Assembly: GCF_021869535.1 (NCBI RefSeq) | Contig: NW_026262690.1 | Span: 16,269,001 to 16,333,000 of the forward strand | Direction: 5' to 3' | DNA: 64,000 bases | DNA from: Mytilus californianus | Taxonomy: Eukaryota > Mollusca > Bivalvia > Mytilida > Mytilidae | Part shown: piece by piece, positions 35,101 to 50,100 of the stretch | Position numbering within the stretch: the first letter of the stretch is position 1 | How the letters are laid out: each line of letters begins with the position of its first letter | Made by a program: the position numbers and the translations under genes | The notes under the pieces: model-generated | What the model was told of the DNA's origin: nothing | What the model saw: the letters and a program-made list of their open reading frames with translations, nothing else | Databases searched by the model: none

Positions 35101-38100
35101 ACAAAAAGTCGAAAACAAAATTCTCCATAACAAATATCAAGGAACCAAAGAAAACTAAAAGAAAGACCATGGACCATGGACATGACAATGTTCCGTTACA
35201 AAGTCCAATACCACACGGTCACGCATACATGTATGCAAGCATTTGATTTTCTAATTGATTGTCTGACGTCCTTTTGATGTTTTTGGGCTTCCGCTCAGCA
35301 ACACACAAATTATATTTGATATTTTATTTGTCATACTTTATATTTTCTTGAATGTAGATGGGACACAGACATCACAAGACGACACACGTTTTGGAATTTA
35401 TTTTTTGGCAGTATGATTAGAGGAACTGGATTAATATTTAATCAATCATCTGTTCAAAGGATCTGTTCTACACCAACACTCAAAGATGCTAGAAAGTACG
35501 GTTGTGGCTTGATAATGTCATTTTAACTACACATTAAAATAAATAGTATAGAAAGTACGGTTGTATCTTGATACTGTCATATTAACTTCACCTTAAATCA
35601 AATAGCCTAATATAGTACGGTTGTATCTTGACATCTTAACTGCACCTTAAATCAAATAGCCTAGAAAGTACGGTTGTATCTTGATATCTTAACTACACCT
35701 TAAATCAAATAGCCTAGAAAGAACGGTTGTATCTTGATAGTGTCATCTCAACTACACCTTAAATCAAAAACATTTTATTTCAGATCTTTTCCTTATATTT
35801 TTCTGCTTAAAATATCTTCAATATGTTAAACGTACATGCAAAACATAAACTTTTTACAACAATATTATATATTTCATTCACTAGATATGCTTATTACATT
35901 TATTGTCACAAAAAATGTTCAATTAAGGTCTAACCGATGTATCCTAAATACTCTAGTACTGACTCATATATACTCATTAATTGTTGTGGTTTAAGTTAGA
36001 ATTGATAAAACATCTAAAAAAATAATGAAGCCGTTTTAATAAGAAATACGTGAAACTGAAAAGCATGTGAGTAAATCTATGTACACAAATGTAAACAATT
36101 CATATAAAAAAGTCTATGTGTGAAAAGATATCAAAATTATATATATATGATTGTTGTAGAAGAGTTGTTGTTTGGCGTTTGTAATCCATTGTTAAACTTT
36201 ATCATTTCGTGCAATATGTGCCATCTGCATATGTAACTTTAAACTTTATTTTGTCACAATTTTTTCCAGTGTTTACTGGAAATAATATATACTTTAACTA
36301 TTTTAGTTAATATGTATATTTTATGACTACAAGTTATAATATATAAAAATAAGGAAATGTGGTACGATTGCCAATGAGACGACTATCCACCAAAATTCCA
36401 ATGAAGTGAATGTAAGCAATGACGGTATACATTTTATCGCATTGGCTTTCCTAGATGCAATGATTCTAAACAATAGAATAATTTGATAAATGTTTTTCAG
36501 AGTAATGATGTTTGTTTCGCCAGCATTCCTCATAACAATTGCCATGGCGTCCTTCGAGGGGATTGTTGCTTACTCATACTACCACACACTAGGTTGTGAC
36601 CCAATCAAATCGAAACAAATCACAAATCCGAATCAGGTATAGTTAGAACAATTATTAGTAATTGAAGAACTGTTTAGTCTTTACTATAACTTGTATGTTC
36701 TTAATGAATTTTTGAGCTTTTACCTAGTATACTTTAAAAACCATGTCAAAAGAAACACAATAGTTTAAGACGTTTTCCACATTCTAAATGTATAAAATTG
36801 CTAGGTAATGGAAAACACGGGTTATGTAATTCCATCGCAATAACAGGAAACAACAGGTGAAAATCTGACTTGTTATAGACATTACTTGGACAATGTTATA
36901 GACAACTATGTTATGGCGCAATAATTGAAAATTATCAATCATTAATTTTCCAAAGGAATATTAAAAATAGAAATAGTAAGACGATACCTTGGAAGAATGA
37001 AAAAAAGTCACATAAATCGTAGAAGACAAAACATAAACCAAAATCATAACATATGTTTTTCTTAAGGTCGTCTAATGTTGATGACAGATCTGTAATGGTC
37101 TCAATAACTTTAGTTACAACTTGTCTTGTCTCATGCAGAGTAAGAGCTTGCAACTTGGTTAAGACACACGTGCATATGTCTTTCTGTTTGCCTTTCAAGT
37201 GACTTTGTAGTTTAGTTTAGTTTAAACGTATTTTATTTGCTAAAGTAAAGCAAAATGGATTAGATACAAGTAAATCATACTTATGAAGTCTTCTCCATAA
37301 TACAAAATAAATAAATACAATAATAGTATAATGAGCATGCATGTGAGGCAAACAGTTTATAGAATATAATAGGAGCTATAGGTAAAAAAATAAGAGAGAA
37401 AAAAAAAAAGATGGAAAGATTGAACAGTCATATAATTCTGTGATGATGACGTGGGTGTTGATGATGATGTCGATGATGATGATGATGATTTTCCGTGTCG
37501 GTATCAATTATGTTTTACGAAGGTACAAGAAATCTGTTTGACCTTTTGATGAAATTTTGATCATGTTTGAAAATTCGGATATTTTGTTTGTTCGAAAGTT
37601 CCAAGTTTTCGCAAATGAATAGTTTCGTATCTAAAACAAAGTTTTCGTAAAGCCAATTAAGATTTTGAGTAAAGTTCTTATACATGAAGTGTATTTTGGA
37701 CAAACGAAGAAGTAATGATGAACATCCCCAATATCTGATCCACATTGTCAAAAAGGATCATTTATAATGTTAGCTCGACAAAGGTCATAGTTTAAGAATG
37801 AAGCGGAGTATCACAATTGCCTTAGAATAATATTCAGGTTCCTCGGGCCGTACAAATAAAACGTTTCAACTTTACTTAGGAGACAGACTATCGTTTTTCA
37901 ATTCATTCTTAAATCTAGATAAAGAGTCGACGCTGCGAATTTTTAGATTAAGTTTATGCCACTCACGTATTGTGGAGGGAATAAACGATTCAGTAGTAAT
38001 GGAAAGTCTACAAAATGAAACAATAATATCATGACCATTTCGCAACAGATAGTTGTACTTGAAAGTTGGTTGTACTTTGTACACATGGAGGTACAAGATT

Positions 38101-41100
38101 ACTTGGATGGAGAGTTGTCTCATTGGCACTCATACAACATCTTCCTATATCTATATAGGTACTCTGTTGCATTTTATTGGTTCATGTTATAAAACTTCTG
38201 TAATTTTATTCTTTTTCTTTCAAAAAGAAATTTCCAGTATAAGATTTCAGTTCTAACGAAAATTTGTAGACCGGTTACAATTCTTGCTGCCTCTAATTGC
38301 AAATTTTCTAAATTATGTGAACAGCATATTCCACAGTAATCCCACTCTTCCATGGCATATTAAAAAAATGGGTTAAATAAAAACTATTACAGTTTTTCTA
38401 AATTGTTTCGAGATAGTCGGTATTTAAGTTTACACAAAACATTTAAGTGTTTCTTTACACTTGTAATTATACTTTCAATATGTTTGTTCCATTTTGCGTC
38501 ACCACTGAAAATAACTCCCAGGTGTTTATGAGATGTACGTAAAGGGATATTTTTACCATTTAAGGAAAAGCTGAGGTCTGAAATCTCAATATTTGAGAAA
38601 ATCATAATTTCGTTTTTTATCAGGGTTAAATGACATAAATCATTTAGTATAACAAACATCCAGCTCTTTCAGGTCGTGATCGATTACAGATCTAATCTGT
38701 TCTCCGTCGTTACCAGAATAACTGAAAGATGTGTCATCAGTAAATAGCCGACACAGTGATGTAAGCTTATCATCAATATCATCTATATATAAGACAAATA
38801 GAAGAGGGCCCAGAACTGATCCACGAAGAACACCAGCTGAAATATTACAAAAGAAAGAAGACGAATTATGCAATACTACTCTCTGTTTTCTATCATGTAG
38901 ATAATCTTCAAACCAATGTAATAAGCTTCCGTCAATACCATAAGCTTTCAGTTTGCATATAAGGTCTCTGTGCCAAAGTTTGTCAAAAGCTTTAGACAAG
39001 TCACAGAATACAAAACAATTCATTTCTTTTCTTTCCAAAGAGTTTAATATGCAGTTTAATATATATTTCTAAAAGTCGATGGACAGTTGCATTTTAAGGA
39101 AGAAATCCTGATTGATATTCATAAATTAATTTATTAGCATGTAAATGATTGTATGAGTGCTTAATCACAACTATTTCCATTACTTTTCCAACACAACTAA
39201 TTAAAGATATCGGTCTGTAATTTGAAGGCAAAGATGAATCTCCTTTTTTGAAAATAGGTATGAGATTTGCTATCTTCCAGCTGGTTGGATATAGACAGGT
39301 TTTTCCGATTATCTGCCTTAGTTTTTGACGCGACTGCTCATGTCGTCGTAGTAGCGGTCGCCATTTCAGTCGTGGAAAAATTTATAAACAAGCTACACAT
39401 CTATTTCCCAGATCGCTTATAATTGCTTAACGTTAACACCAGAATGCGAAGGCGTACTTGACCTCGGCAAAATTGTTAATGAATTAAAAGATAAAGTAAT
39501 TAGATCAGGAATGGACATTCAAATAATAAGTGTATTGCAGGTCAGGTGTCGATCGAACCCTAAAAATTAAACTGATACGGTACACCGGGGACATAATATA
39601 TTGACTAAAGTATAATAATCCCAGGTTACATATCGATTATAATTACTTGGTAATCATAATTGATTATTATAGTTATTATAGTAAATAAAGGTACATTTGG
39701 CTTGGGTATCTGATGAGGATTTACGGCCTTTGCTTGTCGAATGTGATATCAGAAACACAAGGTGCAATTTTATCAAATCATAGAAACGTCTGTGCATGGT
39801 CAGACCTATCATCAGACAGTCTTAAAATTCGACATTCCTCAAGTCCGACTTCTCTATAATCAGACAGTCTTAAAATTTGACATTTCTCAAGTCCGACGTC
39901 CCTATAATTCGACAGCCCGTTTCGTCCCACACACGGTTACTTGTCTCTGAAGTAAATATACTGTACCTATAGACATGTAACGTTTTAATATATTTTTTCA
40001 CAGAGACGGAGATTGTTTTAGCTTGTGGTTCGTACGCACGTATACTGCTCATAATTGAGTGACTTTTTCGTCTGATTTTTGTCTTCGCACACAAGAATTG
40101 CGCTATGCTATCGATGCGTCGGGCCATATGCAGATCTAACTTTGCCCATAAAAATTCGGCTCAGGTTAAGAAGTTTTGAACTTTTCCATGTAGTCATATA
40201 GTTATTAGGCGTTTACCCGACTCGTTAAGGATTCATTGAATATAATATTGAGCGAAACTGCTACCTTTTCTGGACACAACTTAAGCATTTGATGACTTAT
40301 ACCTATTATTTCTCTTTTATTTATTTGGATTTCTATTGGATGAATATATAACAACGAAAGTAAATATTGAAGAAGAAAAAAACACAATTAACGAGACAAA
40401 ACCCAGACAAAAAGGGTGGTTGAGAACATACAAACATATTAAGCTTACTTGCAGTTACAATTACTTATGAAATAAAGATTATAGGATATGTGTCCCAACA
40501 GGAACAGATATTATGCATAGTTTATAACAAAGTTTCCAGTGCAACTTCTTTTAGGCGGAACACATACTATATACGTTGACACCACTTATGAAGATTTGAG
40601 TCAAATTTAGATTTGAACGAGCTCATGGTTCATTGATTAATGAAATCGTTTCTGCTTCGAAAATTTAATCCAATGGGGAATTAAATTTAACGCAGGTCGT
40701 CTGAAGATTGCATTCTACGTAAACTTCTATAAAGGAATTAATTCTGATTAGGGATTCGCACACCACTTTATATGGTGGTATGTCTATAAACGTCGACCTT
40801 TTTTTCTCGTTTAGGGGATCTACAAATCATTCAGTGAAAAAGTACAAAAATTTCATGTTATACATAACATATCTTGGATAAGGTAAATATTTATATCGTG
40901 GTTAAATTAAAAAAAAATCCAACTAATTACTATAGTAATACATTCGTCAAGATACTTTCTTATATACAAAATATTGTGGTTGATTAAGCCACCTATTTGT
41001 TTTTCAGATAGTACCGTATATGGTAATGGATATTTTCAATGGTCTACCAGGAATGCCGGGATTGTTTATGGCTTCGTTATTCAGTGCATCACTAAGGTAT

Positions 41101-44100
41101 ACAAACCAAAATAAAGTCGACATTCCGGAATGTACTCATTTGGTATAACATAGAAAAATAACCATGCCATTTTTCTTTTCGATAGGAAATTGTTAAAAAG
41201 TCGTGGCACTCAAGTTGTATTAGAAGATGTGAGGAAAATCATAATTTGTTTCAGGGCACTGTAATGGAATGAATATTCGTTAAGTAGTTTAAGATAACAA
41301 TTTTTTTTTTGATAATTAAATGTTTAATTTACTAATGTTAATAGAAACAATCTACACAAACATATTTTTTTTCACTTCCATGCAGAAGTGAAACAAATTC
41401 TTTTTTTCAAAACATTTAGAATCGAACAACTATTCAATAAAACATGTCACAAACAAAAAAGATAAATAGTTGGTGACTTATCAAATTTTAGAAAGTACCA
41501 GAGGTGCGTGGATGGTTTCATTTTACAATTGGGAAGATAACCAGTGGGGCGTGAATGGTTTCATTTTACAGTTGGGGAATATTACCAGTGGGGCGTGAAT
41601 GGTTGCATTTTACAGTTGGGGAAAATTACCAGTGGGGCGTGAATGGTTTAATTTTACAGTTGGGGAAGAGTAACAGTGCGGCGTGACTGGTTTCATGTTA
41701 CAGTTGGGGTAGATTACCAGAACGGCGTGACTGGTTTCATTCTACAGTTGGGGAAGATAACCAGAGGGGCGTGAATGGTTTCATTTTACAGTTTGGGAAG
41801 ATTACCAGTAGGGCGTGAAAAGACATTCTTCAAATTTTACGGAGTATGGTAACTCTTTACAAGTTTTCTTGGACATGAAAAAATAATCTACATTAAATTT
41901 AGGCTTTTAAATAAAGTCAACAGTAGTATACCGCTGTTCGAAACTCATAAATCGATAGAGATAAAAACAAATCCGGGTTACTAACTAAAACTGAGGGAAA
42001 CGCATCAAATATAAGAGGAGAACAACGACACAACAAAAACACAACATTAAAAATGTAACACACAAACGAACTATAATATAACAATAGCCATTTTCCTGAC
42101 TTGGTACAGGACATTTTAAGAAAAAAATGGTGGGTTGAACCTGGTTTTGTGGCATGCCAAACCTCCCGCTTTTATGGCAACGTCAAACACAACACCAAAA
42201 CGACAACATCACATGACAGGACCACAATACAAATAAATGGGAGAACATATTGGACAAAGAAACACACGAATAATAGCTAACAAAAGGTACTAGGCTTAAA
42301 ATTCAAAACGCCAGACGTGCGTCTCGTCCACACAAGACCATCCAGTGACGCTCAGATGAAAAAAGCTTGAAAGCCAAAACAAGTACAAAGCCGAAGAGCA
42401 CCGAGGACCAAAACTTCCAAAAAGTTGCGCCTAACACGGCCAGGGTTTTCTGCCTGGGACAAGAACATCCTTATTATTTAGAATAATTTATAATTTTGCA
42501 AACAGTAAATTTTATAAAATGACTATATAATAGATATACATGATAAAACCGAAGTGGGGACTAACTACAGAATAAAAGCGGATACATTACATAAAACAAC
42601 TTAATCCAACATATAAAAATACACAACCGAGTTAGCCAAAGCAGCAACGCACAAAGTGACGTCACATTTCAAATTCTAAAAAAACACACAAAGTGACGTC
42701 ACATTTGAATTTGTAAAAATATTTCCCAAAAATAAGATAGGATTAGGATTGATTTAAGATTAGATTTGTAATACTGACATTACATTTATTAATAACAATG
42801 AAAATTACAATACTTATTAATATCAAATTGTGGTAGTTATTAGATAATTAATTGTATTATCTAGCTATGTCGGTGTTTCTTCTGAATCAAACTGTAAACC
42901 AAATACATCGTATAAATTTCTTTGAACCAAACTAAAATCAACGTGTTGACAAAACATATTGTGTCATTGCAACCGGTATTGCCACTAACAAAGTGTCAAT
43001 AATGATTGAATTGATATTCTTTAATTTTTCTTGCACATTTCAGTATCTGTTCATGTATTAATCATAGAATAATTAGTCCAAGAATTCAAATATCGAAAAA
43101 TATTCAACATGTGACCAAAATACATGAAGCCCATGAGAGAAATATCACAGTTACTTTTTTTTACGGTTGAATTCTGGGATTATTCTTGTTATTACATTGG
43201 CCTTTAATATAAATAAACGGGAAATGGAAGGATGTTTTAATAATTAAGGTATACATCTGGAATACCATATAATGCGATGGAACATCATTGGCAACGTGTT
43301 GACAAAACATATTGTGTGAAATTTGCCCGATTTGTAGTAAAACGCTTGTCTGAAACTGAAAGGAATATAGTTCTGATTGTTCGCGCACTAGCTTATCTCA
43401 ACCTTCAAATATAAACGTTTTTGTGTGTATTCTGCATGCTGTTTTAAAATTGTAATTCTCTCACCATCAAAACATATTGTAATCTTTGACTTCACAAATA
43501 TTCAAACAAGGTAAAGAAGTATTCAGAATTGTTTTACCGTTGCAAATTACACTTTTTTAATTCCTTATGTATTCCGTGTAATCAATAACTATATTGAAGA
43601 TTATCAAATCCTCCCCCCTCCCGATTCGTTTCTAATTTCATTAGTGTTCCCATTGTATATACCCAATTTAAAAAAAAAAAAAAAAAAAACTGGTGGGAAA
43701 TATTTCATCAATAGTCCTTGATAACAATAAATGATGAACTGTTATGCCCCATGATTAGTATGTCTGTCATGTATAATTTTCTAAAACCTACAACATTGAA
43801 AGCAATTTTTAATGCATAATCTTTTAACAGTACGTTGTCATCTGGGCTCAGCAGTTTATCAGCTCTGTTTTGGCAGGATTTAGTTAAGCCTCATACAAAG
43901 CCCATGTCAGAATTGAAAGGGACAATTATTTCTAAAGTTGCAGGTATGTAAGATTTGTTTTTACATTAAAAAACTTTTTTTCATAATTCTTTACTGTTCA
44001 TAAACCTATAAAACCATTAATCAAGGAGTCACTGATGGTTGTTATGTAGATCTAGAGTCCTAAACTATAATCCTTGATTTTTATGATAAGACTAATTAAT

Positions 44101-47100
44101 ATAAATGAAATACAAAAAAAAAAAAAAAAAAAAAAAAAACATTCCCCGCAAATTATGTTTATTATTCATAAAGAAAGTTGAAATCAAACATCGAAGAATT
44201 TCATTTCAAAAAAATTAAAACAACACGTCATAAATTTCATGCTTCCGAAGTGCTTTTCTAGATTTCCCTTCATCAGAAACACTTAAAGCCAAAGATGTGT
44301 AAAAACTGAAACCGTTTGAGAGCTATATGACCAAAAAGGACTTAAAATATAGCCAAATCCATCTAAGGTCAGCTTTGCTTCTTTCAAGAGGTTTGCAGAT
44401 TTATCGTTAAAACTTACTTCCTGAAAATGCGAAGCCAAAAGTTATTTATAAGAAGAATGAAAATGATATTTTCTTAAACCTTACTATGAAATCCGTTTAT
44501 CACATTTAGGGACTAACTTGTTACATTGAACATTCAACATTTCACTAACATTTTAGGCATAATGTTTTCATTTATATATTAGTCATAGTGTTTGGAATTA
44601 TTGCTGTATGCGTAGCCCTTTTGGTGTCTGTTATTGGTGGAACATTAACACAGGTACACGAAGAAACATATTAAATTTTTTTGATGTTAAGTGTACTTCT
44701 TAGGTAAATAATGTGTGGTTGACAAATACATGTGGCTTTTTCAAGACAACAGGAAATAAAATTATCATTGGCTAATTGAGCCAAGATGAACTAATGTGTT
44801 TAAAATAGTTGCATTTGATCGACATTACTAGTCTAAAATTTTATGTTATGATATGTCCAAATCTTGTCTGAAGATACAAAAATTATATATTAAAAATACA
44901 CAGTTTCTTTTATTCCGTTAGCTCAATAATACATGTAAAAGAACTGTTTAAACATAACAATACTTTTTTGAAAGTCAGCAAAATTAATAAATACCGTGCA
45001 AACCAAATCACACGAAAACGAAATTAAGTGAATCTTTAAGGATGATATCTAACATTGGTAACACACTCTGGAAATCTTCAGAACAATGCAAACAGTTACA
45101 CTATATTTAGTGAAAACTTTATCACTCCTGATAAAATTGTCCTCTCGGGTTGCAGACGATAAAACTTGGAAGATTAGAAGAAGACAAAACACGCGAAAAT
45201 GACTTTTTATAACTAATAATGAAACAAAAAACCAAGGTATACAGATATATGTCATAGTCATTAAATATGTACGTTCGAGTTTATGCAATATATTTTAGTA
45301 ATATGACCGGTCTGTAAGTATGCATAAGCGGAATTCTTTATCGTCGACAACAATTTCCGGTAATTAATACCAAGTTTTTCAAGGTTACAAGGGACAATGT
45401 ATTGTTTCTATATATTAAGACTATCAATAATAACAAATCACTACACAAAAACTACAGATGAAGATAACAAACCCCGTCAAAATCTGGTGTAAACTCTAGG
45501 GTAAGCAGTTCCTGCTCCATTATTAACAATCGTCGTGTTCCTAATTGCAAGTAAAAGTCACATTATTTCACGTCACAGTTGAGAAACTGAGGATGGCATT
45601 ACGGTAACAACATCTTCAACTTAACTGTTTTAAATCCTTTTACAATAGCTTTCTTGTCAGCAGTAACCGTTCCGGCTTCTATTTTTAACCCATTAAGTAT
45701 CAACAACATCACCTCTTAAACAAAACTGAACGTGTACGAACGTCCTTGTTTTATGTTTGGACCATTGCCTTGCATAATTCTTGACTGAATTCGTTAGTAT
45801 ATAAAGTCATGTTTCCAGTTAATAGGTTTCAGCTTACAGTATTTCGGCCCTATAACGAATACGTTTCGTATTCAAAATCTTTTGACAATGCTGAGGTCAT
45901 CATTTATAAGGTAGCTAGCTGGATTGTGCTAAGAAAACTTAAACAAACTGCAATTAAATGGTTTAAACTTGAAGTCCTTAATATTGCAATTTTCAATGTG
46001 CAGATACAATTCAGAGTTAAAATACGTGTATTTCCGCATATACCTTGAGTATCAAAGCATCTTATTCCGATGGAGAGAAAAAAAAAATTACATAAATACA
46101 ACGTCGATCTACAAAACCAAAAAGAACCAAAAAGCCAAAAAAAAACAACGTCAAGGTCAACTTCGTAGGGATGGTGTATGCAATGTTAAAAATAAATCAC
46201 TGATTCATGAAAACGGTAGGTAAACAATATGGTCAACGAGAAGACATCAAATCAAATCAAATCAAAAGCTTTATTTATGTGATTAGAAGTTATCCGTTAG
46301 GGTTATTGTAATAGAGCTTCTTTAACTTGACTGTGTCATCACATGTAAATATCATTTAAAGTCAAGTGGCATTTTTACACGAATGGGTTCAATCAAGATC
46401 TTCACGATATCCAGGAAAGCAGTTCAGAGATCTTTAAGTCTAAAACATTTGATTATCGTTACATTCATTGTATTAAAATGTCCCTGCTTAAAGTCACATT
46501 CAAATTTTATTTGTATAATTAAAAATATTAGTTGTAATTCCCCTTTGGAAGTTAAGTGGTAGTTCTTATCGTTTTAGATAACTGGAACCATTCTATCAGC
46601 AATTGGTGGTCCGCTCACTGGTTTATTTCTGTTGGGATGTTTCTGTCCTTGGGCAAACGCTAAGGTAAGTATACACATGTTTCTCGAATGCATTAATCGG
46701 ATTTGAATACTTTTAATATTGTTCAATTCATTACGACTTTTAAGCATACACCCTTAGTATAACTCTAGCCTCTCTATAAAAATCAATTGGTAGACGACAA
46801 ATATATACGCAGTTATTCATAAGTATCTTGACTAAATAACCTTAATCCAGATTAAACTTCAAACCAAATCAAATAGTTCTGTTACCTGTATTGTTAATGA
46901 TTATATTGTCTTGCACAACACATTCTAGTACGTTAAACTTTTAATTCAATTTATGGGTATGAGAGAAAAGAAAATGATGATATTTCAAGATAGTTTTATA
47001 AAAATTATTTCCTGTTTATAATTGGTGTATGCAAAAGCCTTAGATTTTACATTTTGTTATCTTTTTGATAATTCTAGATATAATGATGTCATAAAATAAC

Positions 47101-50100
47101 TTTGCACCTCCTTATTATTGTGCAAATTGATAAAAAAATGTAAACCTGCTTTCGCATTGAATGTGATACTATAAATTTGATCATTGATCTTGCCTGAAAA
47201 AACTAATTATAATGTCCCTTGTACCAAATTAAAGATCAATGATAACACTTAGATTTTCAACTGTGATGGAATTTTAAATGGAAAATATATAAGCACACTG
47301 TGACAGCAATCTTGAATCATATTTCTATTTAAGCATCCGACTTCTCTTTTTTTTCAATATTTTTTGAGTGATCAAATTCCATGAAGACAAATTTGATGAT
47401 TTATGATATTCGTTTTACCAATTTATCACAGGGGGCATTTATCGGAACAATTTCGGGAATTATATTGATTACGTGGATAACAACAGGCCAATACATATCA
47501 CCAAACGTTCGAAAAGCTGTACCATTACCGTCAGCTCCTATTGACAAGTGTTATGTACCCTTTACAAATATAACATCACTGTACAATGCTTCAACACAGA
47601 TGTCGACTTCAGCATATGAGTACCACTCCACTGTTTTTACCACAGAATCTCCGATAGTTGACAAAATACCGTTAGTATATATTTTTTCATTGTATAACAC
47701 TTATGGTTGATACTTATACTCGATATATATTTGCAATATCATCACTTCTGTCACATTGTTTTCTCTACTCCATTTTATTAACGTAATCAATATAATATTA
47801 ATTAATTTTCTATGCACAGTTCAGTCTATATAATATTCTTATAAAGCTGTATAAGTATGGAATATCTTAAATTAATAAGCTGCAAATAATAGTTTTGATT
47901 GATTCACCGGATATTATACTTTCTAAATTGATATATTTGCTGTAATACAAGAAGCCTTAGTAAAAGTATTTTCTTACGGTACGGTAATGGCATAGCTTAT
48001 TTTCATTTCATTACCTTTCCGTGATGGAGTGTAATTTGATTTTCTTTTTGTAGAGATTAACTGCTTTGTTTGTCTTGTTTCAGGAGTGGTATAGATTATT
48101 TTTATTCCATTGCCTATCCATGGTTCGGTGTGATTGGTATATTTACTGTGCTGATTGTTGGCAGCATTTTTAGTTTTCTGACAGGTAAAACTCTGTTCCT
48201 ATTGCAACATACAGTATTACTAAAACCATTGCACCTAAAGTATTTAACTATAAGCATTCATTGCAGGACCTTGATTTAGAAAAAAATACATAAAAAAAAA
48301 CTCTCCGACATGTGACTGTTCCCACTCGCCGTATATTTACAGCCACTCTGGCAATATTATCACTGGGGATCTAAACATAATTCAACATGAATATCTCCGA
48401 AAGGTGATATCTCATGGTCCTAAGTTCAGAGAACCCTTACACATCAATTGGAACCATAACTTCAAAATAATTATGGATTCCATTGAGGACTACGCCAGAG
48501 CATGGGCTAAACGAGAAAAAGTTGAACTGGACACATTGTCAGAATGGGTCAAAACAATCAGGTCTCTGATAAAACGTCGAATTCATAAGTTGAAAAACGG
48601 TGTGAATGATCGACTAAAGTCCGTTTTCAGAGACAAAGAAGCTGTGAAATGTCTATCATCTCTTCACGATTAATACGTTATTGTTCCTGCGGACAAAGCT
48701 TCAAATAAATTTGTTTTTGTATGTAAATCATACTACTATGAGTGTCTGGTAAATGAATTAGGAATAAATGAGCACTCAGGTAATCCCACATACAAAAACA
48801 TTTCATTTGACAACGATGAGATTTTAGCGAATCATAAGTCCTTCATGGCGTCAATGAACATTACTATGAACAGCAAGTCTGAGGACTTACCTTGTTTGTG
48901 TTGAATACCTAAGCTTAGAAAAATTCCGTACAAACAACGGTACATTGCCGGCTCATCTGCATGTTCTACAAAGGAATTGTCCACTAGATTGACAAAAATT
49001 CTGGCCGCAGTGAAAGAGGGTCTCCAGAAATACTGTGAAACTGTTTTACTCGCGTAGTGGTATTAACCATATGTTGATTCTAAAACACTCTAAAGAACTT
49101 CTTAATAATTTCAAATCTCGATCTTTCTCTGAAATTAATTCCATCAAAAACTTTTGATTTTCCATCCTGTATACCACCATTCCCATGTGAAACTGAAAAA
49201 TCTTCTAAAAGAAATAATTCACTATACTTTTCAATATAAAAATGGCAGCATGCACTATAAATTCATTGCTTTGGGATACCATACGGCATATTTTGTTAAT
49301 AGTGAATAAAAAGATAAAACATGCTACACAGAGTTTCTCACTGACAACATTTTTGTTGAATTTGGAGGTAGACTTTTTCAGCAAGTTGTCGGCATTCCTA
49401 TGGGGACGAACTGTGCGCCTCTCCTTTCCGATCTCTTCTTATTTTCATATGAGTCGGAGTTCCTTCAGACACTTGTAAAAAACAAGAAAATCAAAGAAGC
49501 CCAATCATTAAATTTCACATTCAAATATATTGATGATGTTCTTTTCATTAACAAACTTGTCTGATTGGTTTCCATCAGTATATCCTCCAGAACTAGAAAT
49601 TAAAGAAACAACAGACACGGCATCTCAATACCAGAATCTATGACAAGCGTGACGATTTTAATTTTGAAATTATAAATTTTCCCTACCTTAGCAGCAGTAT
49701 ACCAACTTCACCTGCATATGGGATATACATTTCCTAACTCATTCGGTATTCAAGAGCTTGCAGCTGCTACTCAGACTTTATAAAACGTCACCAGTGTCTG
49801 AGCAGAAGGTTGATGAGCCAAGGTTATGTCAAAGAACGTCTCGTCCTGTTTCTAAAAAAGTTCATGAGAAGATATATAGACCTTGTTGATAAATATTCCG
49901 TATCAGCTTCACAAAAAATAATACATGATGTTCTTGAAGTAAAGACTCTAGGTACTGACGTTCTTTCTTTATCATCTTAATTACGTGCTAAAGTTCCTTT
50001 TTTTTGCCCTTGTATATTTTTAACCTTTACTGTGTATCCATTTTTGATTATATACTTATGACGTGGATCGGTATTTATACATCCCGCCTTGTGCTATGGT

